From contig JAQGDQ010000175.1 of assembly GCA_030141605.1 (NCBI GenBank), forward strand, positions 126,001 through 186,000: 60,000 nucleotides of DNA. The letters are read 5' to 3'. Positions within the stretch are counted from its first letter, which is position 1, and every line of letters starts with the position of its first letter. The translations under genes were made by a program, and so were the position numbers. The notes under the pieces were generated by a model that saw nothing but the letters and a program-made list of their open reading frames with translations, had not been told where the DNA came from and made no database searches. Source of the DNA: Tubiluchus corallicola. Taxonomy: Eukaryota > Priapulida > Priapulimorpha > Priapulimorphida > Tubiluchidae. Shown piece by piece: positions 34,337 through 47,100 of this stretch.

Positions 34337-37312
34337 ATGAGATGTAAGTGTGAAAAAATAGTTCTTATTTTTGTTGGTATACAAGCAGCATTAATTCTTC
34401 AGGTGGCTTACATAGGTCTGATACCGATGCCTATGACGCTTCAGTGGTCTAGAACTATCTCTACAGGAGCAATAATTGGCGTGGCTGGACGTCAGTTTAT
34501 TAAAACTGATGTTAAAAGGATGCAGTACTCCAGCGCACAGAATGGGTTAGTGGATAAAAGAGGTGAATTTAACATCGTATACAATTTAATGGTTAGTGAA
34601 AGAGTGCAGCAACATTTATACGATGATGATGATATAACTCTGGCCAGTCAAACATCTATACATAATCTCCATCATCTGGTGCACCTTAGTAAGCATTGGA
34701 AAGGACCTATTTCTTTAGCTGTTTTAGCAGTTAATAGTGACGACGTTGTGTCTGCCATCGACACCATCAGCAATCTACGTCGATGTTTCTATTCCATTCG
34801 ACAGAACGCGAGTTTTCATCTAGTGCATCCACTTAATCACTCAATTCCTCAACTTGACATTGCAGCTCATACTAAACTGATTAACTGTGCTGATTACAAA
34901 AGTATCCAAAAAGAAGCTGCAGTTCACAATTTCTCTTATAAAGGTCTCCAATATCCCGTCAACTTACTGCGCAATGTGGCTCGAGCAGCTGTGCTCACAG
35001 AGTTCATATTTGTAGTAGACATTGACATGATTCCTAATGCTAAACTTCATGAGGATTTTCAAAAGTTTTCTCGAGAGAACAGCTTAATGGGACACGGCGC
35101 TGCGGACCACACAGTATACGTCGCACCAGTTTTTGAAACAAAAGAACCGAATTATTTACCTCATGACAAGAAAAAACTCATTCCGTTTTTGAAAAACGAA
35201 ACGATCAGACCTTTTTACTGGGATCTTTGTTCGCTATGCCAGGGAAGTTTTAATCAGTCTAAGTGGTTACAATTTACACCCCATGATTACAAAATGAGAG
35301 CTATGTATGAAGTTCCCTGGAAGAGCCCATGGGAACCAATATATATAAGCAGAAAAGCAGTGCCCAGATATGATGAAAGATTTAAACAGTTTGGATACAA
35401 CAGAATTTCACAGGTATTGAGCTGCATGTATTTTTTGGTACCTGCTTTCTGGTGAGAAACAACTTTTTAACACATTATAACATTTTAATAAATTTACGAG
35501 GTACATCGTGACTATGTTAAAAAAGAGAGGTATTATAGAATTCACGTAACCTATTCAAGAAGCCTGGACTGGTGACTCGATTGGTAACCTGACCTACGTA
35601 CGCCCGATCATCCAACTCCAACTAATGATTCAAGATGTCATTTAATGTTTTATCGTATAACACGACATTTAAAATGTTTAACATAATTATTGTAAAAATG
35701 TCTTTTCTCGCGTTCATTTAGTAGTAATGTCAATATAATAATATCAAAACGGATAAAACTCTGATCATGAAACAGCAAAACCGGACCCAATCTTAAACTG
35801 TAGGTCAAAACAATCTACTCTTTAAAATATTGAAAGGGAACACACTATTTTTTCAAAAATGACTTACGTGAAAGAATTATTACCACACAAATACAACTTT
35901 TCATTCGCGCCACTAGTTCTTCGCTGTTACATGCATTTCGCCATTCGCTAGTTAGACGGGCACTAGCGTCTGCATTTCAGGAAACGCATTATACAAAAAC
36001 AGGTACTGTACCTCTCAGTGACAGCTCATGCGCGAGCACAGCGGTAAATTTGAATTGTTATCTTGAATCATGCCTAGTTTCAGTACAACACACTGAATAT
36101 CTTACAGTAGCACTGTACTTCAATTTTCGCTTTCGCAAATACGTGCAACATGCTCGTAGAATTTTTTGCTATTGAAAATTGTTAGTTTGTGATGTCATCA
36201 ATAGTTGGGCTTGCCCGCCGTTAATTAAGGTATTAATCAATTATTTACTTATCAGAAACACTTTTTAGTATTAATTGTGTTAAAATGTATAGTTTTTATC
36301 GGACTTGAAAATGGGATAGTATATGAAAAATCATCCTGTCTTCCTAAAAATTCCTTACGGCATTGCTCATGAAATTAGAACACTATGCTTTCTCAGGGAA
36401 TTTTGCAGTGAGTCTTCTGTGTTAAATGGACCCAATCCGGCTCTAATGTACATGCAATTGCATTAAAAATAATATCTCAGTGCGTTTTCACTTAGCTTGA
36501 AGTTTAACGTTCCATTTTCATGAGGATTCTTCGCGGAATTAATTTCAACTTACATTAAAACTTAATCACTTAATTACTTCTTTCGTGTTTGGTGAACAAC
36601 TAAGACATTTCAATCAAAAATTATAGATTTCTATTTTCCTGTTTCTTTAATAATATAAACGCTTCTTTGTTTTATTAACGCAGTAGTGATGATTACATTC
36701 GCCAGTGAAAACGAATGGAATAACACATATTATTACATATCTACGTTTACAAAGCGTTAATTAATGTTTTAATACACTCTAAAAATGAACACGTCTTCTA
36801 TGGTGAACCCTATTAATTGCAATTTGTGTAAAATGCAACCTGCAAAAGCACTGAATGCTGGGAGCTGTTTGAGGGCGTGTAAAAATAGCGTGTTTCTACA
36901 CCATGTATGTGAAATGAACTTGCTTGTTTGCATGGGTTATGGCAAAGACTTTTCTGATTTTCTTTTTATTTTGTGAGAGCAGTTCTGCGCGTGAATGTCC
37001 TTGCGTCGTTTGTGAGAAATGCTGCGGGGATCTAACGTCACCAACCTTGTCCCCAAATCACAGGCTGCACACTTGTGGAAATTATTATTGCACATAATTA
37101 ATTTTTTGTAGGCGTGTGAATTACACATGGCTGGTTACCACTTCTCTATACTTAACAATGCCTTTCTTCTGCATCAAGGATTTAAAACACCGTCGTCGTT
37201 TCACATTAGCCAAGCAGACGAACAGCAACAGAACAAGAAACTCTTCCTGGAGTTCCAAGCAGAGATGCGGCGGAAATACCGGAAAAATAGTTACAATAAA
37301 CCAAAGAGTTGA
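34337..37312 (+). CDS. B4GAT1: Beta-1,4-glucuronyltransferase 1 (B4GAT1), two coding exons
   Basis: B4GAT1 (family GT49) is a Golgi type II membrane enzyme that adds glucuronic acid to xylose on alpha-dystroglycan, priming the glycan that LARGE extends. Exons 34337-35413 and 37112-37312 join in phase (NRISQ/ACELH) to 425 residues; human B4GAT1 is similar in length. A short cytoplasmic start is followed by a membrane anchor at about residues 8-29. Conserved blocks: LATQTSIHNLHHL-like region, YPVNLLRNVAR, the metal-binding DxD within FVVDIDMIP (D228, D230), RPFYWDLCSLCQ, VPWKSPWEPIYI, YDERFKQFGYNRISQ, then GYHFSILNNAFLLHQGFK. Several N-glycosylation sequons are present. Read-through of exon 1 would end after ~14 extra codons, so the second exon is required. 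Poly(A) signal at 37477-37482. Confidence 0.95.
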
Positions 37313-37476
37313 GAAACAACAGTTGGTGTATAGGCAATGGCAATATGTTTTAGTAAGGCGAATTTAATTCACTCATTGTTTAGCTGCAGTAAGGGAAACA
37401 AAAGCCATACTTTAATTAGCACTTCTTTGGCTGTTGTATAAACAGCCATATAATTACAATGCTTCGTAGTCTTTCG

Positions 37477-37482
37477 AATAAA
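37477..37482 (+). terminator. Poly(A) signal of B4GAT1
   Basis: AATAAA 165 bp after the B4GAT1 stop codon. The next gene is on the opposite strand and its own signal lies about 600 bp away, so the two genes converge here. Confidence 0.6.
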
Positions 37483-38078
37483 AGAGATAATAACATACAC
37501 AATGGAATGTTATACGTACATTATTTAAAATACGAAAAATTATTGACAAGACGTACTTAAGCTTGAATCAAGTACCATTTTTTGTATTTTTCTTTTACAA
37601 CAACGTAAGATAGAAAATATAAGACACAGTATATACAATTAGACATAAAAGACAGGCTAGGCAGCCAGTGCATTAAAAATTTTATACATGCCAATATGAT
37701 TACTATTATACAGTATTTTATATCTTCAATAAAATTTCTGAATTGGCATAATTTTTGTCTTAGAATAATTTTAATTAAAATCAGTACAAAATATATATAG
37801 AATTCATGCCATAGAACAAGCAACTGAAATGATTTTGGCCTTTGCATTTGTTATATCACATACATTATTGCCCCACCAACGAGGAAGTCTAGAACTATAA
37901 TTATATAGTTTCCTACATTAAATTCTACTTTGCAAATTAAATAATTTTAATATTTCACAGTTAAGGAGCTGCAATATATAAAAACTTTGGCATAGACATT
38001 ATGTGTCACAAAAATTATGAATTTTGAAAGCTCATTCAAGTCAAATAATGAGTAAAGTGATGGCAATACAGTTACAGT

Positions 38079-38084
38079 TTTATT
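38079..38084 (-). terminator. Poly(A) signal of the large repeat-bearing protein gene
   Basis: AATAAA on - about 70 bp after the stop codon at 38151. It supports the giant exon as the true last exon. Confidence 0.65.
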
Positions 38085-38150
38085 CATCTGTGTAATTTCT
38101 GATTTTTGTATTGTATGAAATAATAATTTTTAAAGACATGTATCTAAATA

Positions 38151-41100
38151 CTAATGATAATGTTGTTTATCTAAATCAATTCTTTTTAGTACTACAAGGG
38201 GTAGCAATTGCTTGTGTAACGTACTAACATTTTGGGCTTTTCTAGGACTACTTTTTAATTTCCTGCAAGACAAGTTATCCTGAGTGACAGAAGCTTGCTT
38301 GCCAACACTGAAATAGTTATCAACTAATGGTTTAGACAGATTAGGCGACTCTCTAAAAATATCGGAATCTGAAGAATCGGAATGATAAGCTTCCACATCA
38401 TCTTTCTGCACATCATGCCCTGCAACATTAACTTCATTTTGAATATCATTTGCATTAACATGTGCCAACAAGCAATTATTGTTATAAGTTACTGCAAGGC
38501 CATACTTATGAGCTACTGAACTGGTATGGTCATGATAGTCTGCATTACTTGCACCTTCTTGCACACTGAATTCATTCACATTTTTTCTAGGTGATTGTCT
38601 TGTAATATGTTTTTTATCATGCAGTCTCTTTAATCCACCAAAGGACAAAATATCTTGTGGAGGGTTAAAGTCTAAGTCATTTGGTTGTTGCAAATTTTGT
38701 CTGGGCTCACTATTAACAATGTGTGTTATTGGCAAGAGTTCGGGACATGAGCAGTCTTTCAAAAACTCCATATGAGCAATTCTCAGTGGAGAAACCTGAT
38801 CAGAATCTAAATTAGCATTTTTGCTTCTTGTAATTCTCTGTGGAGAAACCTGATCTTCCAAAGAATCTAAATGAAATTTGTTGCTTCTTGTAATTCTCAG
38901 TGGAGAAACCTGAGTGGATGTTGATAATGGCATGCCATAGGAAAGTGGACTCTTTTCAGCTGACATCTGTGAGATACAACTCTGAAAGTCTGTTTGTTCT
39001 GAATCACTGTCTGAGGTTATATGCTTGCCAAGCGCTGTCTTTTGAGTGGCATTACTAAAGAATATACGATTTGTCGCATTGGATGTTTCATCAGCTATAT
39101 CACTATCATTTTCCACATTTGGTTTGTCCCAAGTATCATCAGTTTGAGTCAACTCAACATCAATAGCAGTGCTACCTGTGACAGGACAGGTAATCTGATA
39201 AGATACACCAAAGCCCAGAGTTTCCTCTATACCCGGTTCAAAGTAAAATCCTTGGCTAGGGGTTACTTGAACTGGACTCTTATTTTCAATTTGAACTTCA
39301 AAACCCTGACTTTCCATGATATGTCTTGGGGATTGAACGTGAAAGACCTGACTTTCCATGATATGTTTTAGAGAATTAACTTCAAGGCCCTGACTTTCTG
39401 TTATATGGTTTGATGATTGAACATGAAAGTCGTGAGCTTCTGCTGTGGGTTTTGGTGATTGAATACACAAGTTCTGACATTCTATGACATGTTTTGGCAA
39501 CGGGACTTGCAAATTTTCAGTTTCTGAGATGTGATTTTGAATGTGAGGGTTTTGACTTTCTGAGGTTTGATTTTGTGGTTGAAAATGAAGATTCTGGCTT
39601 TCTGAGATTTGATTTTGTGGTTGAATGCAAAGGTTCTGGCTTTCTGAGACATGATTTTGTGGTTGAATGTGAAGGTTCTGACTTTCTGAGATATGATTTT
39701 GTGGTTGAATGGAGAGGTTCTGACTTTCTGAAATTTGATTTTGTGGTTGAATGGAAAGATTCAGGCTTTCTGAGATTTGATTTTGTGGTTGAATGCAAAG
39801 GTTCTGGCTTTCTGAGACATGATTTTGTGGTTGAATGTGAAGGTTCTTACTTTCTGAGATCTGATTTTGTGGTTGAATGTGAAGGTTCTGACTTTCTGAG
39901 ATATGATTTTGTGGTTGAATGGGAAGGTTCTGATTTTCTGAAATTTGATTTTGTGGTTGAACGCAAACATTCTGGCTTTCTGAGATATGATTTTGTGGTT
40001 GAATGTGAAGGTTCTGACTTTCTGAAACATATTTTTCTGATTGAGTTAGCAAGTCCTGACGTTCTGTGGCAGGTTTTAGTGAACGAGCATCCAAGGTTTG
40101 AATTTCCAAGACATGTTCTTGTAATTCAATCTGAAGGCTCTGACTTTCTGAAACATATCTTGGTGACTGAGCATGTAAGCTCTGATTTCCTATGACCTGT
40201 TTCCATGACTCAGAATGGAAAGAGTGATTCTCTGTCAAGTAGCTTTCAGCTGATGTAACTTGCTGTTCTTCATCTTGATGTAGCACTTGCATTTTAGGCA
40301 ACTCATCAGCTATATATTTATTTTCTGACAAATGGCTCAAAGATGCATTAGGCAGTGCTTTTACTTCACTATCAATTACAGTAGAAGAATGAAACGTTGG
40401 AATGACATCCACCATTATCACATCTCCATACTCTTTTCTTAAAGGAATGTCAATTTTCTTTGGAGACACGTAAGAAAGAGCATCTTGCTGACAGTTTAAC
40501 ACTTCCTCTCCTGGAACGAGATCATTGTATACTTGAGTTTTGGCAACACTAACTTGTTGTATATCTAAATTGCTTTCTGCTGATTCACGTGGAAGTACAG
40601 GTTCATTTGCAGAGATTTCCATGATGCTGGCTTTGCTAATACTTACAGAATGTTCAACAATTTCACTATCTATGCCAACATGGACTGATGCATTACTGCC
40701 TGCACAATTAGTTTCATTAGGTGTGAGATGGCCAGGTACAGCAAAAGCAATAGTTTCTGCTATAATACTTTTTTGAGTTTCCTTTATATCACCACTGGCA
40801 CGTGTACTATCACTGGAAACAAAGAGATCATCACTAGGGTCACGGCTTGCATACCGGTTTTCATCCCTGCTGGTTTGAGTATAACATTCTTGATCCTCAC
40901 CAGAGTGTGATACATTTTTAGCTTCATTGAAGCTTGCTTGAGTGTTAAATTCATGATCCTCCACAGGGTTCTTCGTTTCACAACTGAGTGATATACATTT
41001 AGTTTCATCCAAGCTTCCTTGAGTATCACACTCTTCATCCTGGCCAGTGTTCTTCTTTTCACACATGTGTGATACATCTTTAGTTTCACGCAAGCTTGCT

Positions 41101-44100
41101 TCATTATGACGCTCTTCATCCTCGCCAGTGCTCTTCCCTTCATAGGCAGACAACACAAGTCTAATTTCACTCATGCCAGATTGAGTGTTACGCTTCTGGC
41201 TCTCACTAGCACCTTTATTTTGTATAGTGGGGTCTTCTCTATTTTTATAAAGATGTTTTTGCTTATTCATGCTTCTTTCTGAATTCATTTTACTAATTTC
41301 ACTAGCATCATTCAACTGCACTTCACTTCCATTTAATATATTTTCAAATAAGTTTTTATGCACAACATCTCTGTCACACATATGTACCTGTGCATTACCA
41401 CCCGAAATAATTTTAGCTTCTCTTTCTAACCTGTTCTTTGATTCTTTACAGATTAGATGAACACATGGAAATTTTTTAAAGTTAGTTAACTGTAGAGAAG
41501 CATTTCGCCAACACTGCTTGCTTAGAATTGGTTTATATTGCACAGGCAGATGTACTGTATTTGCAATGGTAGAGTTACTTGTACTAGGAGGCAAGACAGC
41601 ACCATGTGTCTGTTCTAATTCACTTGTAATGTGAGTAGCAAAACAAAAACTGCTCACTTGCTCTTGCTGAGAGAATCGAGTATATTCTGTACATGTTGAC
41701 GGTGTGACAAATTCAGGACTATATTTATTACTCCGTAAATTTGCTGTAGTTTCTGCTGTAGTATCATTGCTTTGGCTGTCATGTATGTCAGCTTGGATAG
41801 CAGGTTTTCCACTTGGAGGTATCCTTCCACTAAAAGTCTCTTCACTTGCAGTCTGCACTCCACAATCTACAGTAGGCATTTTCCTGGTTTGTACTACTTT
41901 AGCGGATCGTTTTCTCTCATAAAAGTTTTTTGCTGCAGCAACAATGCATTGCTTTACATCAATAGAGTGTTTTAATTTTTTGCGAGGAGGTTTGCCTATG
42001 AATGTTACTTGCCAGTTAAAGTTCTTCCACTCTCCAATTTTAGCTGCATTGTTAACCTGCAACAAATATTATAATATTTTGTTTAATTTCTTGAACCAAG
42101 TCCCAGCCATCATTTATATCATTCAGCATATTCCAATTTATTCTGAGCAGCATTAACCAGTGTGGCAGCATATTATTAATTACAAAGTCAAGATGAGCTT
42201 TCACATTTACTAAAGAGTGTAAAAAGTAGTGCATTATCATCAAACGAATACTGGTTGCTTTCTAGGATGTTGGTTAATTTAAATGGAGAAGAGACAGCCA
42301 AATAACAATAGAAAGCTGCAAATGTGTCTACATTTGGTTGCCTGAAACATTTAGCCTCTGAAAGTAAAAAATTTACGTACAAGCACCTCAGGGTAACTCT
42401 GGTTACTCTGCATTTGTATACAAACACGCCATTACAACTCGAAAAGGTGTATAAAAATACAACTTTTCATTCCTGATTTAAAGTGGGGGTGCGTCATACT
42501 TTGCACACTAGTTAGAATTTTATGAGCCATTATCAATTTACAAAAAAATCTGCTGGTTTTGCTAAATTTCAAGAAAGTTTGTTGTCAAAACTGAGCATAT
42601 ATTTTTGGCGAGTCAGTAATCAGTAACCTTTCTCTTTATGTGAGTTAAGGTTCTGAAGCAAACGGCAGAATTAGTCTAGCCCCCTGACATAACCCCACAC
42701 TCCTAATTCATCACACTAGCATTTTTTCTGTAGGACATTACACTAGGAACTCGCATTTTCTTTCCATTTCTGCCATGAAATAATCATACATTTAAAGGCA
42801 GCTATCTTAAGTACACTTTTATCCAGATTGGTAGACTGTAAACCAGAGTGGAGCCCTCAATGACAGGACCTATCAGTTCAGGTGGAACCAAAACGTATTA
42901 CCAAGAATAATAAGACAATACACTGCCTGGTAAACTTTAGTCATGTTGGTAAAATATCATCCCTCAATGAGACAAATAGCTGGAGTCAGTACGGTGGATA
43001 AAACTGCCCAAAACCAGTTTTATCGATGGTCACTTCACTAGCTCAGCACTGCTTAGCATTCGTAGCTAAAGACAAACAGTGAAAGTAAATATTCACCTTA
43101 GCCTCATACCTGTCTCTTAATATTCATTGTGGTCTTGCTACATTTAATAGGATATGTTATGAAGGAAATGATGTTATATTAAAAGTAACTTTCACAGTCC
43201 TCAATAGAGTGGTCTCTATGCATTTTAGTGTGGCCAGGCTTGGGCTACGAGCTGTCTTACAGTGGAAATGTAGTATAATAAAGTTCCTCACAATTTTTCC
43301 TAAATAATAATGGTTAGCTGAATGATTTCTCAGCAACAGGATAGATAACAGTAAATAGGGAATCCAATTATGAAATTTTAGACTTCACTCTGCTTAACAA
43401 GCCTAGCAATGAAAATGGAACATTAGATGGAAAAGGCTGAGTGACAATTCAAAAACTGCATAATTACTGATCTTTCTAATGTGTTTTTGGAAGGTGGCAA
43501 AAAGTTTTTAAACAAAAATGTGTCAAATGTTCTCTACTGAAGTTCACTTTTAAGGAATTTATGGATAGTATCAATCATACCTGACTTTTGGTTTCATTTT
43601 GTACGCTAGCTGCGTCTGACTCGCTTTCAAACTGTTTATACCGTTTTAGCGGTTGCTGGTGTATAGGTGACTGGCAGGGAACATTACTTAAACTTTGTTG
43701 TTTATGTACTGAATCTGAACCATCAACAGAAATGTTTAAAACTGACTTCTTGCTTGCTACACGAGATGAAGACATTTTAGTGGTACGTTTTCCTGACTCA
43801 TCAACAACTTCTCTAGAAAAAGTTTCAAAATAGTGAAATATTAACAAATTAAGCAAACTAAACACATGTACTTAAACAACGAAAAATACAGTAAAAATGC
43901 CACACTACTATAACTATTCTAATTAGTACTGGAAATAGACTTGAATTATTTAGCTACACATTAAGTCAGAATTTATGGATTTACAATATATCTTTATTTT
44001 ACACACACAGTTTTCTGATGATCACCACTCCTTTTTCTAACCAAACCCAGCAATGCTTAGCTTTGCAATCAAGCGTACACAAAAATAGTTGTACCCTATT

Positions 44101-47100
44101 CCTGTCGTTCCTAAAGTAAGACAACTGTTACACACATCACAGACTGCATTTGCAAATAAGACAGTTTATAAAATAACAAGAACGTGAAGAGCAATATGAT
44201 CCAAGATTTACGGATTGGACTTTACATTTTTTACACAGTTCAGCATTCTGCAAACAAAGATCCAGCACACAACTGCAGAGTCCGTGACCTATAAACACAC
44301 ACACATACAATGTGACCACTCAGCTATTTCTTTTGTCTAGATGGATAATACAGTTAACCTCGGATATAAGGGACACTTCAGGACCGTAAAAAACCATATC
44401 TTACATCCGGTGTCCCTTATAAATGAGAGCCTAATCTCATTCACGCTTATACATCCTATATTTATTCCCCTACTTCAGTAGCATTTTTTTACCGTTTCTC
44501 GCAACATTTGGTACATACTGAAATAACTCTTGCCAAATATGAACTTCAAGATAAAGGTTCATTAAAAAAACTAACATTTATATGAATACTAATTTTTACA
44601 CGTAATATATGTACATATGGCCATTATGGGCATAATATGCATAGTCTTTATACATGTACATACAGTAGAAAATTGGCAAATGTGTTACCAGCAAATGATT
44701 GTTCCTCGGTAAACGACCATTGCAGATGGCGCTAATGAAGCTTAAAGATGAAAAAAGTATTTGGTCATCCAGTCTCTTATAATTGAAATTTACTTGATTT
44801 CTATTGCATGGGACCTAAAAATGTCGTCTTTTATACAGGGGCGGAACTAGGGGGGCAAAATCTGACAAATAATTTTTTTTTGCAGTGAAAATTGCAATTC
44901 GCATGTAATCATTTTCAATATAATTAGAATTAGGTAAAAAAATGTTTGGTAGCTTCAGTGTATTATTTTCTTAAAACTTGTGTATGATAAATTTCTGTAA
45001 ATAACAATTTAGTTAGAGGCACATTAATAACGTTAGGTTAACTGAGAGTTAATTTTCTCATTATTGCTTTGTCCGCTACACCGTCCTACACACGCTAATT
45101 ATAAGCCTGCATGCAGTATAGAAGGGGTTAAAATTGGCTTAACCATTATTTAACCACTTCGGATACCTCGCCCCCCAGAAAATTTTTGCGCCCCCCCCCC
45201 TGCTTGCCACATCTAGTTCCGGCCCTGCTTTTATAAGCAAAAGTCTCTCATATCCGAGTACCTTATATACGCAGATTTTTGTAAGGAAAAACACTGCAAA
45301 AATTGGGGCCGGCTTTGGTGCTCCCTTATAAGCGATTGTCCTATATAAGTGAGTACCTTATAACTGAGGTTAACTATAGTACTACATTCAGGCATATGAG
45401 CTTTATATAAATGAAATCTTCCTACATACCTCAACTTTGCCAACTTAATCCGCTTTGCAATAACAGTTTCATGAGAATTAACATTACTGCAAGTAAAAAT
45501 GGTAATTAATAACGACGTAATTCAGACAAATGCACAGCACGTTGAATAAACAAAAAGTTGAGACATAAACTTCATAGACTGCTATTTAAGAAATGAAAAT
45601 CTTGAATACTCCTTTATAGTGAAAAAGAATGAAAAGAGAAAAAACACAAAGAATTACTAAACACTAATTTTTTGGATTTCATATTATTAAGATATAAAAA
45701 AACACACTTACAAAGATCCAGTTATAGAAACAAATAGAGTTGTAATAAGTGAAAACTGCAAGAAAAACGCAAAAAGTGGCGAGTAATAATCATGGAAAGA
45801 CCAAACATTTATGACCACAAAGCTAATGTAATACCACAGCAAAGTAATTCTGGATTATATATAAGGAAACAGTAAATGGATCAGTTTCAGTAGAAAAGAC
45901 AAAGCAGTTTGCCAAATGGGTAAATGGATGATAAGGACAGAGAATAAAAAGTAAAACTACAGATGTAAGTTATGTAGTTTATTAATGCAACTTCAATTCT
46001 TAATGACAAGAATAGTGACAATTATTGAAAAAGTATCCCAAATTAAGATAGAAGTGAAAAACACAAACTTTCAAACCATCACCGTGGTTACTCTTCAAGC
46101 AAAAAATAAGAAAGAAAAAGAGAAAAAATACAATGACTTACTAATTCCAATTTTTTTAAAGTTTTTTATATTATATTAATAACACATAAAAATATGACAC
46201 TTAAAAAGGATACAATTACACAGAAAACAATACAGCAAATAGAAGCTATAGAGAAAAACACAAAAACTGGGATTTTTCTTCCTTAATTATGTTGTTCATT
46301 TCTATTGGCATTAGAAATTTTCTGTCACAATTTGAATTTGTTTGAGTTCTGAATTCTTACAGAATTTCGAAAAATATCCGAGTAGATTTCAAATGCAAAT
46401 ATCTGACACCCAGCGGTCAATGTTAATAAACACATGCTATTAACTTATAAAGCTGTACACTTTTATACTCACATGTATATTGCATGTGGCAAGTTGGTGT
46501 TGGTGCTAGAAGGAAACGGGATGAAGCCGCACGTCTTTGCAAACGCCATTTTCTTTACTACCAAGATAAATTCACTCTGCAAAAACAAATAAGTTACGTA
46601 TACATAATAACTAAGCCTAAAACTATACATAATAACGTAAACAAAAAAAAATTACATGAAGAGATCAATTCTAAAAAACATATTTTTATGTTCCTTATGT
46701 TCCTTACATACAAAAATAGAATTATTATTCGAAAACTCAAAATCAGCTTAAATAAAAGAATGATCATGGAAAAACACGTATGCGTAGGGAGAAAGGGAGA
46801 GGGAGAAATCACTAAAATGCAACTTTTATTGCACAAAAGTAGAAAATGATGATAGCTGAAATTAATAAAGTCAAATAAGTCATACATCTTACAGTAATAC
46901 CTGCTCTGGAAAAAACTTTATTTCTGATTCAGTTATGAGAAAATTCTTCGACAAAATGCCGTGTATGAATGGTAAACCACTTCTGCAAACAAAAAATATT
47001 TTTTAAATTACTACCTAAATTAGGCTGCTAGTTCACAACTAGGCTAACCCAAAGAACTGGCTTACTAATTACCCTAACTAAGGTCAGTCACAAGGGAAAA

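Noticed and set aside
39494-40195. Long plus-strand reading frame (233 codons) opposite the giant exon
   Set aside because: It is open only because a 42-bp repeat has no stop in that antisense frame. The sense frame is longer, spliced in phase and has a poly(A) signal.
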